64,000 nt of DNA from Histomonas meleagridis (lineage: Eukaryota; Parabasalia; Tritrichomonadida; Dientamoebidae), in the NCBI GenBank assembly GCA_020186115.1, contig WSYJ01000013.1:682001-746000 (forward strand), read 5' to 3'. Below, one piece after another: positions 29,969 through 39,500 of this stretch. Position numbers and translations under genes: made by a program. The notes under the pieces were generated by a model. It ran no database searches and was not told the origin of the DNA. It was given only the letters and a program-made list of their open reading frames with translations. The first letter of the stretch is position 1. Each line of letters starts with the position of its first letter.

Positions 29969-30891
29969 TTAAATTTTTACTGTAATTGCATCTCCAGCCT
30001 CAACCATTTGGATAGAAGTATAACGCTGATAGCATGAAGAAATCCATCTTCCTTGGGCTTTAATTTTGCAATCAGCAATTCCAGCCAATGATGCTTCATG
30101 AGCGGCCCCTTTACGAAAAGAATGTGTTGCATAACTCTCTGGATTCACTCCAATTTTTTTTTATGCAATTTAAACTTTCTCCTAACTGTTCTATCACATA
30201 ATGTAAAGACATTCGATTCTTCATTTATATAACTTAATACTTTCCATTTTGGTAACCATAGAAAAGGGGAATATATTGTGTTTGAACGACAAATGTACAC
30301 ATTGACTCTCCTCCCTGTTTGATCTGTTTTAAAATAAGGAATGAGTAATACCAAACGTCCGTCCTGATCATATGTTATTTCTTTCCACATTAATCTGCAC
30401 GCCTCAGAAATTCGTCAAAAGCCATAAAAGCACAAACTTTCTATTGTCATAAGTTCTATTTCATTTTTTACATTTTGATTAGTACTTTTTGCAAGTCTTA
30501 TCATAAGTCGTATTGTGACATACTTTTTCGCATTTGGAGATGTATCCCCCTTCATTATTCTTTTCAAGCCAAGCATGTACGACTTAAAATTATTTGTTTT
30601 CGTAAAATCATCTAAGTTATTTTTTCTTAAATAAGATACAACAGCTGAGACGAATGATTTAAGGTAGGAATAGGTCGTTTGCGGGTGTTGACTTCTATAG
30701 AATTCCAAAAAAGCACGTAATTTATTCTCAGTAATAAGATATGATTCGGGTGCATTAGGAATTTGATTCATTGTATTGTCATATGAACGCAACAAAGAAT
30801 TATATGTTCTTTGTGTGTTTTCAGCAATCCTTTGTTGTTCAACAGATACAGTAGCTTGAACTAAACTATTAAAATCCATGTGGTAGCTCAT
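29969..30891 (-). pseudogene. Tyrosine recombinase, broken by one stop and one frameshift
   Basis: About 307 codons. The N-terminal part (30891-30415) is a SAM-like core-binding domain (TQRTYNSLLRSYDNTMNQ, YLKSFVSAVVSYLRKN). A TGA then interrupts FYGF-stop-RISEACRLMWKEI, which is the box I catalytic Arg region (GLLRISExxxLxWxDI). The frame continues to 30145. After a run of nine A it shifts, and box II is read in another frame: THSFRKGAAHEASLAG (HxxR), then GRWISSCYQRYTS with the nucleophilic Tyr, ending at the TAA at 29969. All catalytic boxes are still there, so inactivation looks recent, or the homopolymer is miscounted. Confidence 0.85.
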
Positions 30892-30905
30892 GGACCACTG
30901 GTTAC

Positions 30906-30957
30906 TTGAAAAAGTTGTTACACAAAATTATTATCAAAAAGTTTTCTGATAATTCAA
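30906..30957. repeat. Right terminal inverted repeat
   Basis: Right copy of the 52-bp TIR, 15 bases outside the recombinase start codon. Confidence 0.9.
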
Positions 30958-31131
30958 TTATACCTACAGCTTCGCTCAAAAAGTGTCCGTATAATTTTAA
31001 TATATGATAATCGTCAATAATTGTCTCCTTTTTTTGATGTCACCTTCCCCTTCACCCTTTTTGGGATCTCAAAATTGTCCATCAGATTTTTCTTGAGCCT
31101 CTGCACAGTTAATATATAGCTTAATTTATGC

Positions 31132-31135
<4 letters not shown>

Positions 31136-31190
<55 letters not shown>
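31136..31190. repeat. (TA)n microsatellite
   Basis: About 55 bases of uninterrupted TA dinucleotides in the gap before the Myb gene; likely length-variable. Confidence 0.95.
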
Positions 31191-31191
<1 letters not shown>

Positions 31192-31315
31192 TCAAAAAAA
31201 GTATAGATTGTGTCAGTATTTGAAGTGTCGCCTCCTATGTGAAGAACGGCCATTGTTATGCGGTTTTTTGCGGTTTTATATTGAGAATAAATTTCAGTTT
31301 TGGCGCCAAATTCTA

Positions 31316-31885
31316 ATGAACCATAGCACAAGCAAAGAACAGCTTCAACAACAAGAAAATGATCTGATTGCCCAATCCTCTAACAATATTACATTCGATC
31401 CACCACAGATCCCAGGGTATTTTCAAGCTCTTTTTCAAAATCAAAGTTCTGATAAACAAACCTATTATACACATGGGTCATGGTCTCAACAAGAAGACGA
31501 ACTTCTTAAATCAGCCATAGCTCAAGTTGGCACAAAAAAATGGAGCAATGTTGCAAAATTTATTCCAACAAGAACTTCCAAACAATGCAGAGAAAGATGG
31601 TCCAACAGGCTCGACCCTGCACTGAAGCATAGCCCTTATGAACCATGGGAAGATCAGATTATTATTGAAAAACAAAAAGAATTTGGGAATCGTTGGACAA
31701 TAATTGCTGAGCTACTCCCGGGAAGGTCTCCAGGCTCTGTCAAAAATAGGTGGTATTCTGGACTGAAAGTATCTCGTTCTTCTTATAGGATTTCACAAAA
31801 CCCGCAAGATGGAATTGTCATAGATTCTTTAACAATGCTTCCGCATGATCAAGGCAATAGCGTACAAAACAATCCAGAACTTTAA
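31316..31885 (+). CDS. Small R2R3-type Myb DNA-binding protein
   Basis: 189 residues from the ATG at 31316 (an upstream TTG frame is not used). Two SANT/Myb repeats. R2 reads WSQQEDELLKSAIAQVG, KKWSNVAKFI and KQCRERWSNRL. R3 reads PWEDQIIIEKQKEFG, NRWTIIAELL and SVKNRWYSGL. Spaced Trp residues are mostly kept (Trp to Pro-Trp at the start of R3). Small two-repeat Mybs are a large regulator family in trichomonads, where they bind AACGAT-type elements and M5-type core promoters (established for T. vaginalis). The N-terminus is Gln/Asn-rich. Confidence 0.92.
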   Translation: MNHSTSKEQLQQQENDLIAQSSNNITFDPPQIPGYFQALFQNQSSDKQTYYTHGSWSQQEDELLKSAIAQVGTKKWSNVAKFIPTRTSKQCRERWSNRLDPALKHSPYEPWEDQIIIEKQKEFGNRWTIIAELLPGRSPGSVKNRWYSGLKVSRSSYRISQNPQDGIVIDSLTMLPHDQGNSVQNNPEL

Positions 31886-31969
31886 AAAAAGCATTTTCCT
31901 TATAAGGAAAAGATGTAATAAAATTGTTGGTTTCTTTTGGAAAGGCCGAAGATCTTGACTTGGAATTCT

Positions 31970-32049
31970 TATCGTTCATTATCGCTTGAATAATTCCCAG
32001 AAAATGTAATTCAATAAATATCGTTCTCTACCGAAAAACTTCTATCGTC
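31970..32049. promoter_or_regulatory. Cluster of TATCGTT-type motifs before the IPK gene
   Basis: TATCGTT at 31970 and 32019 and TATCGTC at 32043 (plus TATCGCT at 31979), all in the 240-base gap between the Myb and kinase genes. Such a cluster is unlikely by chance in this AT-rich DNA. The sequence resembles the trichomonad Myb element; binding is inferred. Confidence 0.5.
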
Positions 32050-32137
32050 ACATTGAAAATTCTTGAATAAACGGCTAACGTTTGTGTGAATTCAATTGAT
32101 TAAACGGTTATATTTCAAATATCGCCATTTTGAAAAG

Positions 32138-32920
32138 ATGAAGCAAGACAAACTCGAAGTGACCTTTATTGATGATAGAAACAACCCGAATCATCGTCCC
32201 CATCATGTATTTCATTGCACCTGCAACGTGTGTGAAGGTACTTGCATTGCTAAAGAAAATTCTCATCACGAAGGAGAAAAATTACAATTTTACCATGACT
32301 CCTCATTGCACTCTATACTACCTAAATTTTTCGGGATATATCCCTCAACAAAACAATCTTATATGATAATTGAAGACATGGATAATGGATTTATCTCACC
32401 TTGTCATTGTGATATTAAGCTTGGTACTCGTCAATGGGACATTACAGCATCCGAAAAGTTTCGTGTGAAATTAATTCGCAAGAATGCGGAATCCATCTCT
32501 CACATTCTTGGTATTCGTCTTGTTTCAATGCGAATCCAAAGAAACAGAAAAATAATTGTCGACACAACAAAATCACAAAACTGTTACCTTACCAAAGAAC
32601 AATTTATTCAGCAACTTCATGATTTTATTCCAAATCAAATTCTTCCAAGTACAATAAAAAGACTTAAACGAATAAACAAAATTTATTCTGCATACATAAA
32701 AGAGAACCCGGGCTTCAGACTGTATGCAAGCTCATTGTTTATGTCATACGACGCAGATGATTTGTTAAAGGAGCCGAGATTAGTTCTGATCGACTTTGCA
32801 CATTCACATTCGGATATAAGAAAAGAGGGATATAAAATAAGCGATACATCACTTGATGATGGAGTAGAGTTTGGGTTAAAGAATCTCCTCCACATCATCA
32901 AAACTTTTTTGGATTATTGA
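32138..32920 (+). CDS. Inositol polyphosphate kinase (IPK family)
   Basis: About 260 residues from the ATG at 32138. The IPK signature is intact: SPCHCDIKLGTRQWD (PxxxDxKxG), SSLFMSYD (the SSLL-type motif) and VLIDFAHSHSD (the IDFxH metal-binding Asp). This makes it an IPMK/IP6K/IP3K-like kinase that phosphorylates inositol phosphates. The N-terminal HxCxCxxC stretch (HCTCNVCEGTC) is Cys-rich and may bind zinc, which is not usual for the family. The subtype is not decided. Confidence 0.88.
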   Translation: MKQDKLEVTFIDDRNNPNHRPHHVFHCTCNVCEGTCIAKENSHHEGEKLQFYHDSSLHSILPKFFGIYPSTKQSYMIIEDMDNGFISPCHCDIKLGTRQWDITASEKFRVKLIRKNAESISHILGIRLVSMRIQRNRKIIVDTTKSQNCYLTKEQFIQQLHDFIPNQILPSTIKRLKRINKIYSAYIKENPGFRLYASSLFMSYDADDLLKEPRLVLIDFAHSHSDIRKEGYKISDTSLDDGVEFGLKNLLHIIKTFLDY

Positions 32921-33805
32921 AATCCATTGGATGTACGATAGAGAATTCAATGGTTAATTTATCGTTTCGCTTCTGTAATAATTTATGGCGAATATTGTAA
33001 ATACAAAACAAAAAGAAAAGATAATATATTTAATTTTCATTATTGATGATATCATTCATTTTTGTTTATTAAAAATTTGTCCCTTAATTTTTTTTAAAAT
33101 AGAACTATAAAAGAAATTATAAATTTAATATAAGTTGTAAATTGAGAAAAAGAACAAATGAAATTCCTTTTTACAAATATTCGCAAAAATGCTTTGTTTG
33201 TTCAAAAAATCAAGAGGACGGTAACCAGATCATTCTCTGCACGATTTTCTTTATACTTAAAATTTAGAATTAACTGATGAAAAAAATGATCTTTTTTACT
33301 TCTACAAAAAGAATTTTGGTCATTTTAAAGATATTCGTGATCATTTTTTCATTTCATTATGAACAGTGCGAAAAAACTGAAAAGGAAATGGTAATTTTGA
33401 TGGATCACCTCTACGATAGGAAGGAAGTTCGGCCAGTTAATGCATTTGCACAAATTCGAATAGTTCACTAGAAATCGAACATAGTTCATCACAAATATCT
33501 CAAAAAATGATTATTTTTGAGATTCTTTACAATTTTGAAAAATATTGCTATAAAACCTCTCATTTGTAAAAGAAATTTGAGTGATTATTCCAATTTTTCA
33601 CCGAATAATACACATTAATACAATTATTATATTTGCATAATTTGTTTTCGTATGAATTTTAACTTGGACTTTCATTATCAAAACCAAATATTCGAAAAGT
33701 GGTCTTATATCTGATAAATCGAAAATGATAATTTGATATTTTTAAAATTCATTTAAATCATTTCAAATTTCAATGTATTTTTTGGGAATTGTTATTATAA
33801 TTTCA
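32921..33805. other. AT-rich intergenic region
   Basis: Contains TATCGTT at 32960-32966 and a plus-strand ORF of 64 codons (33277-33471) without recognisable features, which I treat as non-coding. No RNA gene or repeat recognised. Confidence 0.4.
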
Positions 33806-34057
33806 TACACCTCTTATCTATGCAATTGAAAATGGGAATGCAGATGTTGTAAGATTGCTTCTTGATTCAGGAAAAGTTAACATAAATTCTATAAATGTTT
33901 ATTTATTATTTGCAAAATCTATTTATATAATTTAATGTTAAAAAATGATTTTCGGAATCTACTTAAAATTTATAAAACCCAACTTGTGATAGCATCTGAA
34001 AAAAATAAATATGATATTATCCGATTAATAACAGATCAAATTGATATAATGTTCTAG
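33806..34057 (+). pseudogene. Ankyrin relic with a junction interrupter
   Basis: TPLIYAIENGNADVVRLLLDSG and then VNINS are followed by an AT-rich stretch of roughly 90 bases with a stop. Then comes a second ankyrin piece (IASEKNKYDIIRLITDQIDIMF) ending in a TAG. The 3' half of the interrupter, TCGGAATCTACTTAAAATTT, is clearly related to the repeated TTGGAAATTATTTAAATTAT of the ankyrin array at 45.5-47.2 kb. Confidence 0.65.
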
Positions 34058-35105
34058 TATTCAAAATATACCAAACAACAATAATAATGGTTAATTTAGG
34101 TAAAATAAAAATTATTTTAGTCGAATCATTACATTTATAAAGGGATAAGAAAAAACTGAAAACCCTTTTGAATATATAATAAAATATTTCACCAAATGTT
34201 TGAGTAAATTTATAAAAAGAAAATAATTTAAAATGATGCAATTTAATTATTCTTGTTAAATACATTTAACAGCTCTATGTTAATTTATTCTTATATATAT
34301 ATATATATATATATTCTATTGAATCGACCTATAAAAGGTATAGATTTCCTTAATTTTACCACCAGTTTTTATTTCGTAGGTATCATCCACCTTCAAAAGC
34401 ACATTTTTCTCATTTTATACTATTTGTAGTGTTTTATTCTTCTTAGATGTTAGGTATTGAATATTTTTTCCATACAAAGCACTGACAACTTATAATAATA
34501 CTTTTATTTCGACTCTATCAGGACATGCTCGGATCGATTTTTCTTCTAATTTCTAATTGTTTCAAGAAATTATAATATCCAAAAATAGTGATATTTTTTA
34601 TAGCATATGTTAGTTTATAAGGTATTTCTGTTTTATTTTCGAAAAAAATCAATATATTTTAATCGTATCCACATAAAGTATTGAAATAAAAACACTTTTT
34701 CAAGATGATTTTTAACGGTCCACTCGGTTGTCTGATTGAAATTCAAATTTTCAGAAGTAAATATTTACTTTCAAAATTTTGAATGCATTCATAAATTTGA
34801 CAATACACAATGGAGAAATCCTATCTTTCCCCTATTTAGAACAACAAAATTTTGAGTCTATACCAACTATTATAATGTAGTGGCTTTTATAAGCTCTTAT
34901 TTTCTTGAATATTACCTTATGTTACATACTGAAATTTCATTGATTGATATTCTTATTTAGTAATTCTCCTTCCAGTGTCTTTACATTAGCTGTTTGAAAT
35001 TTGTTATTTGGCATGAATTTCATTCTCTGTATTGTGAAGATAAGGGATCAATGTTTCTCAATTTCCATTAAGACAAAAGTGACGTTTAAAAATTTTCATC
35101 ACAAA
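34058..35105. other. AT-rich intergenic region with a short (TA)n run
   Basis: A 23-base TA run at 34292-34314. No gene or RNA recognised in the remainder. Confidence 0.4.
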
Positions 35106-35921
35106 ATGGGCTGCAATTGTAGTTATATCGAAATGGGTTATGATGACTTCGATATTATGGAATCTCTCCCTGATGGCTTCAACGAAGAAGATATCGAGAA
35201 TGTTCGAAATAGAGGAAATGAATATGTCAACATGTCGGTTTTATATTCTATTGGTATTGAATGCCAAACATTAGCAACCCGTGAATTTCCTCATTCAATG
35301 AAAAAATCATGCTTTTTATGTATCAATACTATCAATCCAATTTCAAAAGAAGAAAAAATCAACTCCATAAATGATTCTATTGCCATAGCGCAATCTTTTC
35401 GTAAGCTTGGTTATAATGTTTATTTTGTCATTAACCCAGTATCAACTGTTTTTTTCTCATGTTTTAGAATTTTTCTCTCACAAACGACAAACAGTGTTGT
35501 ACTTGGATTTTTTGGGTACACTAGGGACGTCATTTCAGAAAACAAAAACTCTAATTTACTTTTCTTCAATAATGAATTAATTCCATGTTCAAGAATAAAT
35601 GACTTTATCAATGCTTACAAAGTTCCTACGTCAAGGCTCCTTTGTATGTTCGATTGTAGTCATATTAAAGATACAAATGACCTTCCATCGAAATCAATAT
35701 TTATTTCAGATAATCTTCCTCCAAATACAACAATGATTTCAATCGAAGTCAACGAAGGAGACCCAAAGTCTCAAAGTACAGAAATCAATTCACAGGGATA
35801 TCTATCATTTTCTCTATGTCGTATCTTTTCAACAAATACAAGCATTACAATGGACGAAATCGAGAACTCTGTTAATGAAGAGGTTCAACGATTTGGGTTT
35901 CATGTTGTAAGGTATGGATAG
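35106..35921 (+). CDS. Caspase-like (C14) protein with MGC N-terminus, probably inactive
   Basis: 271 residues from the ATG at 35106. The protein starts MGCNCS, a classic N-myristoylation plus palmitoylation signal. The rest looks like a caspase/metacaspase fold: FLCINTINPISKEEK for strand 1, NDSIAIAQSFRKLGYNVYFV for the first helix, then SVVLGFFGYTRD where active enzymes have FYYSGHG, and RLLCMFDCSHI where they have DxCHSG. The Cys position is kept but the catalytic His is not visible (Tyr or Thr instead), so this may be a membrane-tethered pseudo-protease. The frame extends upstream to 35001 without a better start. Confidence 0.6.
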   Translation: MGCNCSYIEMGYDDFDIMESLPDGFNEEDIENVRNRGNEYVNMSVLYSIGIECQTLATREFPHSMKKSCFLCINTINPISKEEKINSINDSIAIAQSFRKLGYNVYFVINPVSTVFFSCFRIFLSQTTNSVVLGFFGYTRDVISENKNSNLLFFNNELIPCSRINDFINAYKVPTSRLLCMFDCSHIKDTNDLPSKSIFISDNLPPNTTMISIEVNEGDPKSQSTEINSQGYLSFSLCRIFSTNTSITMDEIENSVNEEVQRFGFHVVRYG

Positions 35922-36281
35922 GCTATTCATGTAATATATATTTTTAAAAATATTATCATAAATTTTTTCTTGCTCTATTTTCTATAGAATATTTGCCTTT
36001 GCACATATGAAAATTTTGATTATCAGAAAGATTTTAACGAGATCAAGTAAATTTTTTTCTAATTAGGGTCAATATTTCATTATAAACTCATATAATATAC
36101 ATGAAATTCAACGAATTTTATTCCAAATATTCATATGCAACTTGGAGCGTGTGGGCGAATTTGACTTGTTTTAACTCATCGCTCAAAAGTGCTTTTGAAT
36201 TGTTTATTTTTATAAATTGAATGCTTTTCCATTTCTGCCCACTTGAGGGCATTTTTTCATTTCACAACTAGAATTTGTTTT
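35922..36281. other. Intergenic region
   Basis: AT-rich, with a somewhat GC-richer patch at 36140-36250 before the next small ORF. Nothing recognised. Confidence 0.35.
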
Positions 36282-36554
36282 ATGGAAGAATTTGAGATTA
36301 CTGTACTTGGAACACCTTATGTATGGAAACCAATTATCGAATATTTAGAAAAAAAGAACCCAAACAAAGAAATAAATGAACACGAAGAAGGTGATATTTT
36401 TTATTGTATAACGAAATGTTTACTGAACTTTCACAAACAAAACAGTAATTCGAAATTATTTACTACAAAAATATTTATTCATATTAGTGACTTCTTGAAT
36501 ATTCTTTGCATTTCCATTTGTGACGTAATGAACATATATGCCGATTCCAAATAA
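36282..36554 (+). CDS. Small hypothetical protein, 90 residues
   Basis: Not recognised. Starts MEEFEITVLGTPYVWKPII, mixed alpha/beta character, then a Lys/Glu-rich stretch and a hydrophobic C-terminal half (FIHISDFLNILCISICDV) that could be a single membrane helix. Convergent with the VPS13-like gene 30 bases away. It may be a real small gene or a fragment; codon use is plausible. Confidence 0.4.
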   Translation: MEEFEITVLGTPYVWKPIIEYLEKKNPNKEINEHEEGDIFYCITKCLLNFHKQNSNSKLFTTKIFIHISDFLNILCISICDVMNIYADSK

Positions 36555-36584
36555 CTTTTATTTCTACCTCGAAACGCAATTGAC

Positions 36585-39500
36585 TTAATGGAATAAGTTA
36601 TACTTTTTACTTTTGAAAGTAATTTTCAATTCATTTTTGGACATATTTATGTTTACGATATTTCCGATTAATTCTTTTTCCAAAATTTTTGATACCTTTA
36701 AATCCATTATATAAATGTTTGTACATGTTATACAAAGGAAATTACTTTTGTTTTTGATCATTACTTTAATTTGATTTATTACACTTGTTGAAATTAATTT
36801 TTGTGCATTCGCAACATTATCATTATAAACGTTAATTCTATTTTCTAAATATGCTCTCATTGGTCGTGATTGTTTTATATTTTCCATTGATTGTAATTTC
36901 TTCATTTTATCAATCGAAAGTTCAGTTATAACACCTGCCAAACCTACTCCATAACTATAGCATGGAATTTCTTTAATTTTAATTCCAATGTTTTTATTAT
37001 TGTTTTGAATACCCTTTATAATTGATGTAATATTTAAATTATTTTCATTAATTTGTTCAATAATTTGATTCATAATTTCATTAGAAAAATATTTGTGCGT
37101 CACTTTTCTGTTATCGTACTCATCGTTAACCGTCCGGCTAAATATAAATATTTCACTTGTTAATTCACTTTTAAGTGATGAAATGTTTAATTGTTTCGCA
37201 ATTATTGAAGTAACTTTAAACGCATTTAATATAGCACCACTCGCTCCAAGCATTTGTATTATTTTATTTAACATTTCTCGTTTATAATCATCTGCGAATT
37301 TATTAATTAATGATTCAATTTGATCAACTAAGTTCGAAACAAAAATTCCTGGAATTATAATTTCTTTGGAATTTATTGGTATCAAGTTAATGTATTTATA
37401 AAAACTTGGTGTCTTACCATAAAAAGAAGGTCTTTTACTTGATCCTTCGAAAGAAACGACAAGGAAAATTGGACTTATTTCGAGCCAATTTATATTAATT
37501 AAAGAAATTGATTTTGTTTTTATAGTTTTTGCAGGTTGAATTGTTTTCTTTTTATTAATTTTCTTGAATAAACTTATGATATATATTAAGTCAGTAATGA
37601 AACCTGAATTAATATTTATGTCGATTCTTTGTAATTTTAATGATATGAATTTAAATGATGATAAAAATGGTACATCATTTGGACATATGCATTGTAATGA
37701 TACAAATGGTTCATTATTATCATTTCTTCCATATAAAATTGTGGAATTATTTTTCGTTGTTGGTAATTGATCATCGATTTGTATGTTCTTTAATGCAAAT
37801 TTTACAGATGTATCATTTTCACTTTGTAGAATCGATGTCGTAATTTCATTTAATGTTAATAAAAGAAATTCTTTCATTTGTTGATCGATAATCGAAATGA
37901 AAATTTTATTAATTTGGATATCAAATGAAAATTTCGGAGTTGTTAATTGTATATTTTCATTTGTGTTATCATTATATGTAATAATTACCATTCGAGTGCC
38001 AATTGCATTTGGTTTAATTTGAATGTAAATTGGTTTTCCTTTATATTCTTTGTCCATTTTAATAAGTTGTGTATCTTCGATTAATGATATGTTATAATTA
38101 CAATTATCAAATAAGATTTGCATTGATGGATAAGCAAATGGTTCATCAAACGCAAAAATCGAAGTGGAATTTGGTAATACTTCAAATGGTTTGAAACAAA
38201 TAAATTGAAATGCAAATATTAATGTATCCAATTCATTGACAATTGTTATTGGAGTAGGGAATTGTATTGGATTAAACTTAATGATATAACCCGTTTCTGA
38301 TTTAGTTACATCAAGTTCCATAAAAATACTTTTCTTTGTGTTTTGAACTCTGAAAACGGTTTTTCTGGGTTCAAATATTGAAATTACAGGGTAGGTCAAA
38401 AAACCGTCGACTTTTATATAGTAATAACCGTTTTTGGGAACAGTTGTTATTAAAAACTCTGAATTTGGATTGCATACGATTGAATTGCCGATGGTTTTTC
38501 CTTTGAATTTGTCATTTGCCACATCATTCATAACTTTATTCGGATCAAAATTCGGTAATTCATCAGTTGGTAAAAGAGAAAATTGAACGTCTAAGTTATT
38601 AATAATTTTAATTGATGAAAAGAAAGTTAAAATTACTGTTTCATAATTGTGACTTAAATTATAAGTTATTGGTACAAATAACTTTTTGTTGTTACAAGAA
38701 GGTAATAATAAAGTCGAATAACCAGAATGACTACAATCAATAATTTCATTTGATTCATTTGATATACTCATTGCTTTAATTTTAATTTTTAATGATTTGT
38801 TTTCTTCATTTAGAAATATTGATTCAGGGCAATAATTATTATTTGCTGAATTTGGTTGAATTAATATTTCATTATTAATGTACAAAAGTAAATTCGATTC
38901 ATTATATATAATACATGGTGTATATATTATTATTGACATTTCTTCTTCATTTCTTTCGATGAAGTAAAGAATTGTTTCGAATTTATTTGTCTTTGAATTA
39001 AATATTTCAAAGCTTTCAAACGTTTCACTCGAAAAATCGATTTTAACATTTGTCCAATTCTTTCCATCATTTGATATCTTTAATTTCATTATGTCTTTAG
39101 TTATAACATCTTCATAAAATATATCATTTTTACCATACGATTTTATCGTAATCGGAATATCATTATCAGTTTTACGGATATAAATATGATAAGGTAAATG
39201 GTTCTTAATATTCCATTGTGATTTTATAGAAAATACTTTAATTCCTGATGATGTATCAATATAAGAAGTTTTGATACAATTAAATACAGTTTCCGATGTA
39301 ATAACTTGAAATATTTCAGATTTATCATTTAAACAAGAAATCCCAAATAAATTATATTTCTTAGATAATGTATATATACTTGGAATGATTGTATAATAAT
39401 TAGTTTTATTAGGTGATGATATAAATAATGGAAATCGTTTCTTGGGATTTAAAAAACCTAATTTTTTAAGTGCTTTAGTTTGTTCATCTTTAATATATAG

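Larger units (their letters stand above)
29873..30957 (-). mobile_element. 1.08-kb tyrosine-recombinase element with 52-bp terminal inverted repeats
   Basis: 29873-29924 and 30906-30957 are inverted copies that match at 49 of 52 positions, including a perfect 39-base core starting TCAGAAAACTTTTTGATAAT. The space between is filled almost completely by one broken tyrosine-recombinase gene. No reverse transcriptase, RNase H or DDE transposase is present, which excludes a complete DIRS/Ngaro element. The layout is like a Crypton-type (recombinase-only) element, but classical Cryptons lack long TIRs. No clear target-site duplication; TTCAATT occurs within a few bases of both ends but overlaps the imperfect TIR extension. 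Confidence 0.8.

Noticed and set aside
30970-30990. TTCGCTCAA shared between 30.97 kb and 50.34 kb as an element end
   Set aside because: Only about 10 bases agree, and at 50.34 kb it is coding sequence.
31014-31331. Minus-strand ORF of 105 codons
   Set aside because: Its middle is only the (TA)n microsatellite read as Ile-Tyr repeats.
33277-33471. 64-codon ORF as a gene
   Set aside because: No features, no neighbours to support it, in decayed AT-rich DNA.
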